Origin: an uncultured Lachnospiraceae bacterium
GTDB lineage: Bacteria > Bacillota > Clostridia > Lachnospirales > Lachnospiraceae
Length of the DNA: 64,000 bases
Assembly (NCBI GenBank): GCA_945949085.1
Contig: CAMFDJ010000013.1
Span: 1 to 64,000 of the forward strand
Direction of reading: 5' to 3'
Shown here: piece by piece, positions 20,435 to 30,838 of the stretch
Numbering within the stretch: position 1 is the stretch's first letter
How the letters are laid out: each line of letters opens with the position of its first letter
Program-made: the position numbers and the translations under genes
Notes under the pieces: generated by a model
Databases searched by the model: none
Told to the model about the DNA's origin: nothing
Seen by the model: only the letters and a program-made list of their open reading frames with translations

Positions 20435-22753
20435 TTACCATTCCCGAAAGGGATAATTTTCTACAATCCACCCGCTTCCGGTACGCCTTGCCCTGATTTG
20501 TCCAAGCTCTTTTGTCACAAAAACTTTCGTCCCTGCCTGCTCCAATCTGCGCAGAGTATCCGGATGGGGATGTCCGTAGCGATTGTCTTTTCCGCAGGAA
20601 ACCATCGCTACTGCCGGGCAGATCGCATCAAGCAGCTTTTCTCCGGTCGATGTACAGGCTCCATGATGCGCTGTCTTTAAACATGTGACTTTTGTGCTGC
20701 CCGTCTGCGCGAGTCCTTCCAACACCTTTCCCTCCATTTTCTGTGTACTGTCCCCCAAAAAAAGCATGGAAAAATCAGTGTATGAGGCAAGCAGTACCAT
20801 CGACTCGTCATTTTCATTCTCCACCGGCGCTCTTCCACACTCATAGATACAACGAAGCTGCAAACTGCCAAACCTTGCCTGATCCCCGGTCTTCATATAT
20901 AAAATTTTTACCCCCGCTGCAAGTGCGGCATCCCTGACCGCCTGATATCTGTCATTCTCCCTTGCCACACTGCCCATGATGAGATAATCTATGGCAATGC
21001 CTTCACTCCCGGCCTGTTCAAACAGCTCAATCAGTGCACTGTAATGATCATCATGCGCATGAGAAAGAAATACGGCATCCACCCGCCGGATCCCTTGATA
21101 TTTGAGAAAAGGGATAAGTCTGTACTTTCCCACCTGTCCTTCACTGCTGCTTCCTCCGTCTGAAATCACGCAATTGCCCTGCGCGCTGCGAAGCACAACA
21201 CAGTCTCCCTGTCCGACCGACAGCATATCTATCGCATCTGCCCTGCGTGCCGGCAAACATAAGAAAAGACAATTACAGAACAAAAATACTCCCCACAGCC
21301 ATTTTCCCCTTTCCCGTTTGCTTACCATTTCACTGTTATATCGCTCCAAATCCTTCTTCACACGTTCCCTATGTACAAAACGAAGGAGAATCAGCAGCAG
21401 CAGAATCAAATAATACAGGGTAATCTGCCACACCTTTGGTCTTCCCACAACAAATTGCCAACCCGGCAAATGACTACTCGCCCGGCAGAGAGAATCGACC
21501 AGCCCGAGCAAAAACGCAGAGATTTGCAGCAAAAGAGAAACACGAAGCAGCACGGCAATCATGCCTGTCACAAGTACAATGCTCATCACCGGTATGATTA
21601 CAAGATTCAGCAAGATGCCGTAGGGTGAAATGGTATAAAAAAACCAGAGCATGACAGGAAGTGTCATGAGCCAGACCGAAATACTGATTTTAAGCGGTGC
21701 CATGACATAGCCGGCAATCAGTCTGCGGCATGTCCCGCACTCCTTTTTTTGCGTCTGCATACCACCCAATAACGCAATTCCCAGCACCGCAGTAAACGAG
21801 AGCAGAAAGCCTGCCCCCGACAAATCGGATGGATTTTTAACAAGCACTGCTGCCGCGGAGAACGCCAGACCTGTCAAAAGATCATAGGTACGCTCTGTGA
21901 GCTCTGCCAAAAGCATGAGGGCAAACATACAACAGGCCCTCGTTACGGAACTGCCCGCTCCTGTCATCCTTCCGTAAAGCAAAACGACAATGACGGACAG
22001 AAAAACCGCTGCCGGCAGAGGCGTTCTCACCTTACGCAGCAGCCGGAACAATCCCATCCCAAGCATGGAAATGTGCAATCCCGAAATTGCCAGAATATGA
22101 GCAATTCCACTCTTTTGATACAGATTTTTCTGCTGCGCATCCATATTTCCTTTATCACCAAGCAGAATTGCCTCCATGATTCCCGCATCTTCCGGTTTCA
22201 TATGCGCCGTCAAAAATAATTTGCTTCCTTTTTTGAAGCTATATAATAACTCAGCCAGGACATTTCCATGCCCGGAAACAGAAAGAAGCTGCGCCTGTGA
22301 CAAACTGCCCGCAAAACCCGAAAGCGCATAATACTGCCGCAAATCAAACTGTCCCTCATTCGAAGCCTTGTCAAAAGAGCTGTATGTTCCCTCAATGGAG
22401 ACCATGTTTCCCAGCATGGCACAATCAGAAGTTTCTGCCATGTAACAGATGATATTCACTTGATGATTTGGAATGATTTTTGAATTTTTCTTATCAGAAT
22501 ACTTATCAGAATAATTGCCCGAAGACAAATAGAATTGTACATGTTCCAGATAAAAGACTGCCTTACCGTTCTTTTCTTCCTTTCGCGCCAGGCTCCCCAC
22601 CGCCACCACACGGTCCTGCGCTGCCAGTAGATCATTGTCTGCATCCTGCCTGCTCTGCGTGCGTTCAGACACCGACAACCGCAAGATAGACAACAGCAGC
22701 ACAAAGACAAGAACAAACAGGCAAAGCGGTCTCTTTTGCCCGATGTGTCTCAT
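20435..22753 (-). CDS. comEC: ComEC/Rec2 competence protein
   Basis: DKGNMDAQQKNLYQKSGIAHILAISGLHISMLG; metallo-beta-lactamase part DMLSVGQGDCVVLRSAQGN...FLSHAHDDHYSAL. Confidence 0.94.
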   Translation of the reverse strand: MRHIGQKRPLCLFVLVFVLLLSILRLSVSERTQSRQDADNDLLAAQDRVVAVGSLARKEEKNGKAVFYLEHVQFYLSSGNYSDKYSDKKNSKIIPNHQVNIICYMAETSDCAMLGNMVSIEGTYSSFDKASNEGQFDLRQYYALSGFAGSLSQAQLLSVSGHGNVLAELLYSFKKGSKLFLTAHMKPEDAGIMEAILLGDKGNMDAQQKNLYQKSGIAHILAISGLHISMLGMGLFRLLRKVRTPLPAAVFLSVIVVLLYGRMTGAGSSVTRACCMFALMLLAELTERTYDLLTGLAFSAAAVLVKNPSDLSGAGFLLSFTAVLGIALLGGMQTQKKECGTCRRLIAGYVMAPLKISISVWLMTLPVMLWFFYTISPYGILLNLVIIPVMSIVLVTGMIAVLLRVSLLLQISAFLLGLVDSLCRASSHLPGWQFVVGRPKVWQITLYYLILLLLILLRFVHRERVKKDLERYNSEMVSKRERGKWLWGVFLFCNCLFLCLPARRADAIDMLSVGQGDCVVLRSAQGNCVISDGGSSSEGQVGKYRLIPFLKYQGIRRVDAVFLSHAHDDHYSALIELFEQAGSEGIAIDYLIMGSVARENDRYQAVRDAALAAGVKILYMKTGDQARFGSLQLRCIYECGRAPVENENDESMVLLASYTDFSMLFLGDSTQKMEGKVLEGLAQTGSTKVTCLKTAHHGACTSTGEKLLDAICPAVAMVSCGKDNRYGHPHPDTLRRLEQAGTKVFVTKELGQIRARRTGSGWIVENYPFREW

Positions 22754-22764
22754 AGATTTCTCAT
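22750..22764 (-). other. Four-codon mini-ORF (MRNL) between the GerMN gene and comEC
   Basis: GGAGG-AAAA-ATG AGA AAT CTA TGA; its start overlaps the GerMN stop and its stop overlaps the comEC ATG. Confidence 0.45.
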
Positions 22765-23696
22765 TTTTCCTCCACAATCTCCAGATTTCTTTCGTATGTT
22801 TCAGTCAGAGACATTGTCTCCTTGAGTGAAAAGTCTGTCTCCCCATTGATGGAAAACTGCACTTTATTGACATTCGGCAGCTCCACAAGGGAATTGACAA
22901 TTGCAAATATCGTCACGTCCGGATTCACATTTGCAATCTGCGTCAGGAATGTATTATCCAGATTCACATAGCATACACCGTCACTTACCATCACAGAAAC
23001 CAGCTTCGTATCCGGATTGATGACAGCTCCCACATGATACTCCTCAACCTCCTCTGCCAGCACGCCGAGAATCAACTGTTCCATCACTAATTTGTCCAAA
23101 GAAATATTACTGTTATAAATGACCTCTCTATTGACCGGAACCAGCTTATCACCTGTCTCGTTTGCAAAATACAGACATAACGTCACCTTTTCCTCTGTAT
23201 TGATTTCGTTTCCTGAATTATCCAGGAACTGTTCCGCAGTCATCATCCCCACAGGCATGCCCGATCTGTTGCTGAGCGGAATATCCTCCACAGTAAAGGA
23301 CACATAGTGAATGCCCTGAATCTGAGTCAATGTTCTCACGATTGCCGCACGCGTCAGCACCTCTCCTGTCACGGACAACTGGCTGTAAGAACTCTCAAAA
23401 TCAAGCACTACATTCTCATCGGTAATGGTATAATTCCGAAGCTTAAGCGGTTCTGAAATAGCAGCCCTGCTCTCCGTATTGTCCGAAGCAGCGGAAAGCT
23501 GCTCAAGCAGTAGTGACACCAGCTTCTCCTTCTGCTCCTCTTCTGTCACAAAATCATAGCTGCTGACTTTTGTCTCATCCTTATTCACTTCAAAGATCTG
23601 ATATACCGTACCTTCTTCCCTGCTTTGCTTTTTCCCGCAGGCTGTCAGCCCGATGATACACAGCGAAAGAAGAAACATGGTGATCATTTTTCTCAT
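22761..23696 (-). CDS. GerMN-domain lipoprotein
   Basis: Lipobox LTACGKK; duplicated GerMN-like segments (VTLCLYFANETGDKLVPVNREV...VMEQLILG). Confidence 0.82.
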   Translation of the reverse strand: MRKMITMFLLSLCIIGLTACGKKQSREEGTVYQIFEVNKDETKVSSYDFVTEEEQKEKLVSLLLEQLSAASDNTESRAAISEPLKLRNYTITDENVVLDFESSYSQLSVTGEVLTRAAIVRTLTQIQGIHYVSFTVEDIPLSNRSGMPVGMMTAEQFLDNSGNEINTEEKVTLCLYFANETGDKLVPVNREVIYNSNISLDKLVMEQLILGVLAEEVEEYHVGAVINPDTKLVSVMVSDGVCYVNLDNTFLTQIANVNPDVTIFAIVNSLVELPNVNKVQFSINGETDFSLKETMSLTETYERNLEIVEEK

Positions 23697-23717
23697 GTTA
23701 CAGTTTCCTTATTTTTT

Positions 23718-25217
23718 CTATTTTGAAACATAAATAACAGGGATTTTTACAATAAAGCGTGTCCCCCTGTTTTCCTCACTCTCTACTTTTACAGAGCCAC
23801 GATGCATTAAAATCGCATTTCTTGTAATGGCAAGACCAAGTCCCGTTCCGCCGATTTCCCTTGAGTGCGATTTATCCACACGATAAAAGCGTTCAAAAAC
23901 GTGTTCCTGTGCCTCCTCCGGAATACCGATGCCGTTATCCTCCACAACGATAGTTGCGAACTGATGATCCGCATCAAGTGTCACCTTGACATATCCGTAC
24001 TCATTATTGTATTTGATTGCATTTTCCACCAGATTCGAAATAGCGAGTGTCAGTTTCACTTCATCTACCTCTGCAAACACTTCCCTCTCGCTCTCAAACA
24101 GAACATCGATATTACGCTGCTTGGCAATCGGACGAAGTCGCTTTAAAATCAACTCCACCAGTTCATTTAAGTTGCGATTTTCAATATTCATGTCAGCTGC
24201 CGTCTTATCCATTTTTACCAGAGAGAGCAGATCATTGATGATCTTATTCTCCCTGTCAATCTCATCGGCAATGTCCACCATAAACTCTTTATATAATTCT
24301 ACCGGCACATCTTCCTGCATGAGCAAAGAATCTGCAAGCACCTTCATGGAGGTGATCGGCGTTTTCAATTCATGGGAGACATTGGATACAAACTCCTGTC
24401 TCGATTCGTCAAGTAACTTCATCCTGCCAAGCAGCTCATTAAAGGCATTCAGGATATGCTCGGTCTCCACATAGTCGGTCACGTTGATCTGTTCTGTCTG
24501 AAAGCCGTCCTTCACATCTCTGATGGCATTCGTTACCCGGTCAAACGGCTTGACCAGTACATGCGATAATACCCATGCAAGTCCCACCAGCAGGATAGCA
24601 GTCAAAATCTGCAGAATGGTAGCCTGACTTCTGAGGATATCGATATTTTTTTGAATGTTATCCGTAGACACACTGATCAGCATCACGCCCCGAACAATCG
24701 TCTGCGCTTCCTCACTTTGTGTCTTTTCACCCTCTTCGAGATTTTCATCTGTCGCCTTTACCGTCTCGACAATGGGCATTGTCACTTCGATATAATGATT
24801 CTTATCATCATAGTTGGAGGAAGTCTGTCCTTTCATACAGAGCATGACTTCCTCCGATATCATCGTCTTACCTTCGCTGATTCCATAGGTGTCCTTTAAG
24901 ATATTACAGTTTTGGTCAATCACTATGACGCGTCCGTCATACAAATCGGACAACTGGGAAAGCTCCGCATTTACCACTTCAGAAGTCGTATCGGTCAGAT
25001 AATTGTATGTAATCAGATGATTGGCAAGAATCTTGATCTGATTCTGCACATCCGATATGCGGACACTGACTGCTCTCTGTTCATAATTCTGCAAAATTGC
25101 CACGCGCAAAAATACCGTCGGAATAATACCGACTGCCAGAATAATCATAAAAATGCGGAATTTCAGACTTCGTACAATATGCACTTTTTGAGTCAGATCG
25201 GATAATTTAGTCTTCAC
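23718..25217 (-). CDS. Sensor histidine kinase with HAMP (WalK/PhoR-like)
   Basis: [64 protein letters not shown]. Confidence 0.93.
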   Translation of the reverse strand: MKTKLSDLTQKVHIVRSLKFRIFMIILAVGIIPTVFLRVAILQNYEQRAVSVRISDVQNQIKILANHLITYNYLTDTTSEVVNAELSQLSDLYDGRVIVIDQNCNILKDTYGISEGKTMISEEVMLCMKGQTSSNYDDKNHYIEVTMPIVETVKATDENLEEGEKTQSEEAQTIVRGVMLISVSTDNIQKNIDILRSQATILQILTAILLVGLAWVLSHVLVKPFDRVTNAIRDVKDGFQTEQINVTDYVETEHILNAFNELLGRMKLLDESRQEFVSNVSHELKTPITSMKVLADSLLMQEDVPVELYKEFMVDIADEIDRENKIINDLLSLVKMDKTAADMNIENRNLNELVELILKRLRPIAKQRNIDVLFESEREVFAEVDEVKLTLAISNLVENAIKYNNEYGYVKVTLDADHQFATIVVEDNGIGIPEEAQEHVFERFYRVDKSHSREIGGTGLGLAITRNAILMHRGSVKVESEENRGTRFIVKIPVIYVSK

Positions 25218-25225
25218 GCCTCATT

Positions 25226-25915
25226 TCATCCTTTAAAAAAGTAGCCTACGCCCCATTTTGTATGCACATATTTCGGTTCGCTGGAATTGACCTCGACCTT
25301 TTCACGCAATCTTCTGATATGCACATCCACCGTTCTGGCATCTCCCGGATAATCTGCTCCCCACACCAGTGTCAAAAGCTTATCCCGGCTGTACACCTGG
25401 TTGGGATGCATCGCAAGGATCTCCAGAAGGTCGAATTCTTTGGCTGTCAGATTGATTTCCCGCTCGCCGATCGTCACTCTGCGGTTGTCCCGTTCAATCA
25501 CCATATCTCCCGCTGTAATCTTCTCCTGCGAATCGGATTTTTGAAGCGGCTTACTCGTCCGACGAATGATGGCTTTGATTCTTGCCTTCACTTCCAAAAT
25601 ATTGAAGGGTTTCGTGATATAATCATCTGCACCGTATTCCAGTCCCAGAATCTTATCCATATCATCGCCCTTTGCGGTGAGCATGATAATCGGCACACTC
25701 GAAAATTCTCGAATCTGCTGGCACACCTCAAAACCGGTCAGTTTCGGGAGCATCACGTCAAGCAGTATGATATCGAACTGCTGCTCTTTTGCCATCTGCA
25801 GCGCTTCCTCTCCATCATAGGCACAGGATACTTCCATTCCGTCCTGTTCCAGACTGAACCGGATTCCTTTCACAATCAATTTTTCATCATCAACAACCAA
25901 AACCTTATTCGCCAT
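25226..25915 (-). CDS. OmpR/PhoB-family response regulator
   Basis: KVLVVDDEKLIVKGI...ILLDVMLPKLTGFEVCQQIR; winged helix TVDVHIRRLREKVE...VWGVGYFF-type end. Confidence 0.95.
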   Translation of the reverse strand: MANKVLVVDDEKLIVKGIRFSLEQDGMEVSCAYDGEEALQMAKEQQFDIILLDVMLPKLTGFEVCQQIREFSSVPIIMLTAKGDDMDKILGLEYGADDYITKPFNILEVKARIKAIIRRTSKPLQKSDSQEKITAGDMVIERDNRRVTIGEREINLTAKEFDLLEILAMHPNQVYSRDKLLTLVWGADYPGDARTVDVHIRRLREKVEVNSSEPKYVHTKWGVGYFFKG

Positions 25916-25930
25916 TTCCGGTTTTCTCCC

Positions 25931-26608
25931 TTATACTTTGATTCTATCCTTTATTTTTTCAAAGAGACCATCCTTGATCCCGGATACATTTTTGATATCC
26001 TCGATACTGCCAAACGGTCCGTTTGCATCGCGGTAAGATATAATACTCTCAGCTCTCGTTCTTCCGATACCCGGGATCGTACAGAGCGCATCCAGATCGG
26101 CAGTATTGATATTGACCCTGCCATCCTCTTCCACATTCTGCGCAGGTAACCCTGCATCCTGCGCCCCTTGCTGCGATGCCAGCTGTTCCCATTCCTGATA
26201 TGTATAGACCGTGATGACCTGACCGTCCGAAATAACAGATGCCTGATTGATCGCCTGCGCAGCTGCATCTTCAGTCATGCCGCCGGCCTTTTCAATCGCC
26301 GCAAACACGCGATCTCCCTCCTCCATCCGGTATACCCCCGGAGCTCTGACTGCACCATTGATCTGCACATAGATAAACGCATTCTCTCTCTGCTCCTCTT
26401 CTTCCAATGCGCCTCTCGGAGCCGACGTATCTTCCTGCAGATCCTCTGATGCCTGTTGCTCTTCATCAGACTCAGACACATCCAACTCAATGCCATCCTG
26501 CAACTTAAATTCCGCTGATGACGCCCTGCGGCACCCGCCACACAACAAAGCTGTCGCAAACAGGCAGCCAAACATTACTATCTTGATTATTTTTTTCTTT
26601 TTCTGCAT
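25931..26608 (-). CDS. comEA: ComEA family helix-hairpin-helix protein
   Basis: Lipobox-like LLCGGCRR; SLBB YVQINGAVRAPGVYRMEEGDRV; HhH VNINTADLDALCTIPGIGRTRAESIISYRDANGPFGSIEDIKNVSGI. Confidence 0.92.
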   Translation of the reverse strand: MQKKKKIIKIVMFGCLFATALLCGGCRRASSAEFKLQDGIELDVSESDEEQQASEDLQEDTSAPRGALEEEEQRENAFIYVQINGAVRAPGVYRMEEGDRVFAAIEKAGGMTEDAAAQAINQASVISDGQVITVYTYQEWEQLASQQGAQDAGLPAQNVEEDGRVNINTADLDALCTIPGIGRTRAESIISYRDANGPFGSIEDIKNVSGIKDGLFEKIKDRIKV

Positions 26609-26701
26609 TGCATAGTCTCCTCTACGGAGCCCCTCTATGCCATTTGCTATTTCATTGTATGCCAAAAAAAAGGGGATATCAAGTAAAAAAATCTTAAGAT
26701 A

Positions 26702-27133
26702 TCACTTCCATTTAAACAGTACAATTCCGGCAATCACAATTCCCATCCCTACAAGTTTTCGCATTTCCAGCGGCTGTTTTTCTGTCCCGAAAAGACCAAG
26801 CACCTCTATCAGATAGGCACTGATAAGCTGCGCTGTCACAATAAACATAACGGCAAGTGCAGGTCCCATTTTTCCCATACTCACCACTACCGTATACGTG
26901 ATAAATGCACCGATCAGCCCTCCTGTCAGAAGATAGAGCGGTCTGACTGCAAACAGTCTTTCCGGTGAACTTCTGTCCGTAAACACCCATGCGAGAATAC
27001 AGACAAGCATGCCCGTCAGATGCACAAATGCTGCCGTTGTCCATAAAGAGGATTGCTTGGTAACCTCCGTATTGAAAACGCCCTGCAGACTCATCAGAAT
27101 TCCCGATAGAATTGCAACAAAAAAGCCAACCAT
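26702..27133 (-). CDS. DMT-family transporter (YdcZ/DUF606-like)
   Basis: Four TM segments; ILSGILMSLQGVFNTEV...YLLTGGLIGAFITYTVV; SD GGAGGTG before 27133. Confidence 0.82.
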   Translation of the reverse strand: MVGFFVAILSGILMSLQGVFNTEVTKQSSLWTTAAFVHLTGMLVCILAWVFTDRSSPERLFAVRPLYLLTGGLIGAFITYTVVVSMGKMGPALAVMFIVTAQLISAYLIEVLGLFGTEKQPLEMRKLVGMGIVIAGIVLFKWK

Positions 27134-27198
27134 CTGCAAACACCTCCGTATAGAAAAATTTCTATATTGTAGTGTATCCAAAGGGCTGACATTTATGC

Positions 27199-28635
27199 TT
27201 ATCTAATCTGATTTTCCATCTGCTGCTGCAATTTTTCCAAAGAAGCAGTTGTATCCTCCCCCTGCCAGATTCCCGTCAGCGTCACCTCAAGCTGTACCCA
27301 GAAACTGCTGGCCTGAACAAGTTTCGGCAGACTGATGCTCTCCTTATACGCTTCCATAGTAGTATCAAAAATCGCATTTTCGTGTGTTGCAAACAATCCC
27401 GCCGAAAGCTTACCGCATCGCTGATACAACGCATCGTCAGTCTGTCCTGCAACGTACGACGCAAACTGATCCGCTACATTTTTATGCTGTCCGTATCCGT
27501 TTACCGCAATGACATTAGTAACGGACAATCCTCTGCTTCGAAGCTGACTGCTTACATCAGGAAGCAGGGAAATACCATACTCGCCTTCCAGTTTTCCCTC
27601 CTGCTTTGCCTGTTCCAGCCTGGCAACCGCATCTGTCGTGGCAACCGTAAAAAGAATTTTTCCATCCATAAATTCCTGCATAACAGAATCGTAGGTTGTC
27701 TCCTTTGCTTCGATGGAGAAAAATTGATTCAGACTCTGATAGAGATTCAGACACTGCACGGAATTCTCATTACAGATATCCACAACAGAAGCGTCATCCC
27801 CGTCAGGTCCGCCGACATTGATATAATTACCCGCAAAAAAATAGTTGTAAAAAATGTCCGATACATCCCATTTCATGATGGCTTCGACGCCTTCGGGCGC
27901 ATCATAGGTATCTGCCAGATTGAGAATATCATCCATGGTTGCCGGGACAAGCGCATCGGCTCCGGCGCTAAGACGCTGCAACTCCTCCGCCACGTCAGAA
28001 GACGCTTCGCTTCCCGAAGGCAGCATGTCATCCGGTTCCAATCCGGCAGCAAGCGCTTCATCGACTGCAGCCTGCGCCGCCTCTCCTTCTTCCTGGGCAA
28101 GCAGCGCCTCCTGCCTTGCCTTTGCCATGCTTGCAAGATGCGTACGATTGTATAACAAAACCGAGGTCTCATAATAGAACGGATATGCCACCAGCTTCTC
28201 CTGACAAGTCACTGCCGATAGTGCTGCCTTAGGATAGTTTTCTTCTGTCACCAGACCGGTTTTATCCCGGATCGTCGTTGCAATTCCTGACAGATACGCC
28301 TTCTCCAGACAATCATTTGTCACAATAAACAAATCCGGATAGACCTGCCCATCCATCGTCGCATCATAGATCGTTTCCAGGTATTCGACAGCCGAAACAC
28401 AAGTGGGCACAATCCTGACATTTTCATGTTCTTCCATAAAAGAAAGTGCACAACTGTTCAAATAATCGGTCAGTGTCTCATCCGTATACCAGAAATATAA
28501 GGTTTCTTTATTTGCCGTTTCTTTGTTATTTTCCAGTGCCACAGAGGGGTCCGTATACTGTAATCCCCGATACAGTACAAAAGCAAACATGATACAGACT
28601 AAAGTGACCGCATACAATCTTTTTCTCGTATTCAT
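27199..28635 (-). CDS. Extracellular solute-binding protein (family 1-like), orphan
   Basis: LYFWYTDETLTDYLNSCALSFMEEHENVRIVPTCV...; N-terminal TM anchor without lipobox Cys. Confidence 0.78.
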   Translation of the reverse strand: MNTRKRLYAVTLVCIMFAFVLYRGLQYTDPSVALENNKETANKETLYFWYTDETLTDYLNSCALSFMEEHENVRIVPTCVSAVEYLETIYDATMDGQVYPDLFIVTNDCLEKAYLSGIATTIRDKTGLVTEENYPKAALSAVTCQEKLVAYPFYYETSVLLYNRTHLASMAKARQEALLAQEEGEAAQAAVDEALAAGLEPDDMLPSGSEASSDVAEELQRLSAGADALVPATMDDILNLADTYDAPEGVEAIMKWDVSDIFYNYFFAGNYINVGGPDGDDASVVDICNENSVQCLNLYQSLNQFFSIEAKETTYDSVMQEFMDGKILFTVATTDAVARLEQAKQEGKLEGEYGISLLPDVSSQLRSRGLSVTNVIAVNGYGQHKNVADQFASYVAGQTDDALYQRCGKLSAGLFATHENAIFDTTMEAYKESISLPKLVQASSFWVQLEVTLTGIWQGEDTTASLEKLQQQMENQIR

Positions 28636-28686
28636 AAATGGATGATTTCCTTTTCTTCGCTCTGTTTCAAACAATCGCTCATCCGT

Positions 28687-29877
28687 TTACACATGGTCCA
28701 TGCATTTTTTCAAAATACATGCCATCTTGTCCACATTCTCCCGCGTGATCACAAGAGGTGGCACAAAACGAATGATATTCGGTCCTGCATTGATGAGGAC
28801 AAGTCCGTCGGAAAGCGCCTGTGAAATGATATCCCCCACAGGTTTGTCACAGACCAGTCCCTGCATCAGACCGACACCCCTGCGTTCCTTCACAAACGGG
28901 TATTTTTCTACAAATTCGTCAAGAACCTGCTCCAGATACGCACCCACTTCCTTCACATGATCTGTAATCTGCAGTTCCTCAAACAGATCAATTACCTTCG
29001 AGACGGCAGCTCCTGCCAGCGGATTTCCTCCATAGGTGGTACCATGGTCTCCTGCTACCAATGAAGCGGACGCCACTTTCTCTGTCATCATGAAAGCACC
29101 GACCGGCACACCGCAACCGAGCGCCTTGGCACTTGTCATGACATCAGGCCTAATCCCATAGCGCTGCCATGCGAACATTTCACCTGTCCTTCCCATACCA
29201 CACTGTATCTCATCTAAAATCATCAGGATATCACGCTCATCACAGAGTGCGCGCACCTTCTGCATAAATTCCTCTGTTGCCGGATAAATGCCGCCCTCTC
29301 CCTGAATGGTTTCAAACAAGATAGCACACGTCTTATCCGTCACATTTGCCAGAACACTGTCAAAATCATTGATATCTGCAAACCTGATATTTCCGATCAT
29401 CGGCTCAAATGCCTCTCTGTAATGCGGATTTCCCGTAACAGATAAAGCTCCCATTGTCCTACCGTGGAAGGAATGGTTCATGGCAATGATCTCATGATCC
29501 GTCCTGCCATCCTTCAGATAGGCATATTTTCTTGCAGTCTTAATGGCTCCCTCAATTGCCTCTGCACCGCTGTTTGTAAAAAACACGCGATCCATCTCCG
29601 ATATCTTTTTGATCTTGCGTGCAGCTTCAATGGCCGGCACATTATAATAATAGTTGGAGGTGTGCAAAAGCTTATCAACCTGTGACTTCACTGCACTGTT
29701 ATATGCCTTATTATCATACCCCAAAGCAAACACGGCAATACCTGCGCAAAAGTCAAGATATTCCTTTCCGTCCAGATCGTAAAGACAAACTCCCTTCCCA
29801 TGGTCAAATACCACCTGATAACGATTGTATGTATGGAGCAGATCTTTTTCAGCCTGCTCGATATATTCTTTCATCAT
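28687..29877 (-). CDS. argD: Acetylornithine aminotransferase
   Basis: [41 protein letters not shown]; class III aminotransferase lysine motif [14 protein letters not shown]. Confidence 0.95.
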   Translation of the reverse strand: MMKEYIEQAEKDLLHTYNRYQVVFDHGKGVCLYDLDGKEYLDFCAGIAVFALGYDNKAYNSAVKSQVDKLLHTSNYYYNVPAIEAARKIKKISEMDRVFFTNSGAEAIEGAIKTARKYAYLKDGRTDHEIIAMNHSFHGRTMGALSVTGNPHYREAFEPMIGNIRFADINDFDSVLANVTDKTCAILFETIQGEGGIYPATEEFMQKVRALCDERDILMILDEIQCGMGRTGEMFAWQRYGIRPDVMTSAKALGCGVPVGAFMMTEKVASASLVAGDHGTTYGGNPLAGAAVSKVIDLFEELQITDHVKEVGAYLEQVLDEFVEKYPFVKERRGVGLMQGLVCDKPVGDIISQALSDGLVLINAGPNIIRFVPPLVITRENVDKMACILKKCMDHV

Positions 29878-30767
29878 TTTTTCAATTCTCCTTCATCTTT
29901 GACAATAGCTGTTCCGATACCCTGATCCGTAAAGATTTCAAGAAGCAGACAATGTGCAATACGTCCATCCAGAATATGTACCCTTCCAACACCGTTTTTG
30001 ACTGCATCTGTACAGTTATTCAGTTTCGGCAGCATACCACCTCCGATACACCCGCCCGCAATCAGCTGATCAGCTTGTGAGACGGTCAGTCTGGAAATAA
30101 AGCTGTCTTTATCATTGATATCTCTGTATAGTCCCTCTATATCTGTCAAAAATGCCAGTTTTTCCGCACCGACTGCTTTTGCGATCGCACAAGCCGCATC
30201 ATCCGCATTGATATTGTAAGAAGCAAAATCTTCTCCGAGTCCGATTGGCGCGACAATCGGCAGATAATCGTTTTCAAGCAGGTCAAACAGAATCTTTGGA
30301 TTCACTTTCCTGACATTTCCCACAAATCCAATGTCTTCACCACCGGAAAGCTTTTTCTCAACCCTGAGCAGCTCCCCGTCCTTACCGCTGACGCCGATCG
30401 CCTTCACGCCAAGCTCCTCCACCATGGTCACCAGCTGCTTATTCACCTTGGAAAGCACCATCTCGGCAATTTCCATCGTCTCCTCATCCGTCACACGCAG
30501 ACCGTTCACAAACCTTGCTTCCTTCCCGACCTTTTCCACCCAGCGGCTGATCTCCTTACCGCCGCCATGTACGATAATCGGCTTGAAACCTACCAGTTTC
30601 AAAAGCGTGACATCCTTGATGACATTTCGCTGCAACTGTGGATTAGCCATTGCACTTCCGCCATACTTTACAACAATGATCCGGCGGTTAAACTGCTGAA
30701 TATAAGGCAATGCCTCAATCAGTACCTCCGCCTTCGCCATAACACTGTTCATATCTTTTTCATTCAT
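29874..30767 (-). CDS. argB: Acetylglutamate kinase
   Basis: [16 protein letters not shown]...[13 protein letters not shown]...[14 protein letters not shown]. Confidence 0.97.
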   Translation of the reverse strand: MNEKDMNSVMAKAEVLIEALPYIQQFNRRIIVVKYGGSAMANPQLQRNVIKDVTLLKLVGFKPIIVHGGGKEISRWVEKVGKEARFVNGLRVTDEETMEIAEMVLSKVNKQLVTMVEELGVKAIGVSGKDGELLRVEKKLSGGEDIGFVGNVRKVNPKILFDLLENDYLPIVAPIGLGEDFASYNINADDAACAIAKAVGAEKLAFLTDIEGLYRDINDKDSFISRLTVSQADQLIAGGCIGGGMLPKLNNCTDAVKNGVGRVHILDGRIAHCLLLEIFTDQGIGTAIVKDEGELKK

Positions 30768-30813
30768 GTTTCTCTCCTCTTTTCTGCCGTCGCAGATATT
30801 GCCTGTAAATGAC

Positions 30814-30838
30814 TTCGCAATTCCTGCTCCCGCAATTC
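30814..30838. repeat. Element C: short relative of element A (TTCGCAATTCC TGCTCCCG CAATTC)
   Basis: Shares TTCGCAATTCC and GCTCCCG in the same order as 36882-36924; lies between GNAT and argB. Confidence 0.35.

Noticed and set aside
25262-26149. 295-aa plus-strand ORF
   Set aside because: Antisense to the response regulator and comEA; no SD or recognisable domain.
27382-28155. 257-aa plus-strand ORF
   Set aside because: Antisense to the orphan solute-binding protein; no domain signature.
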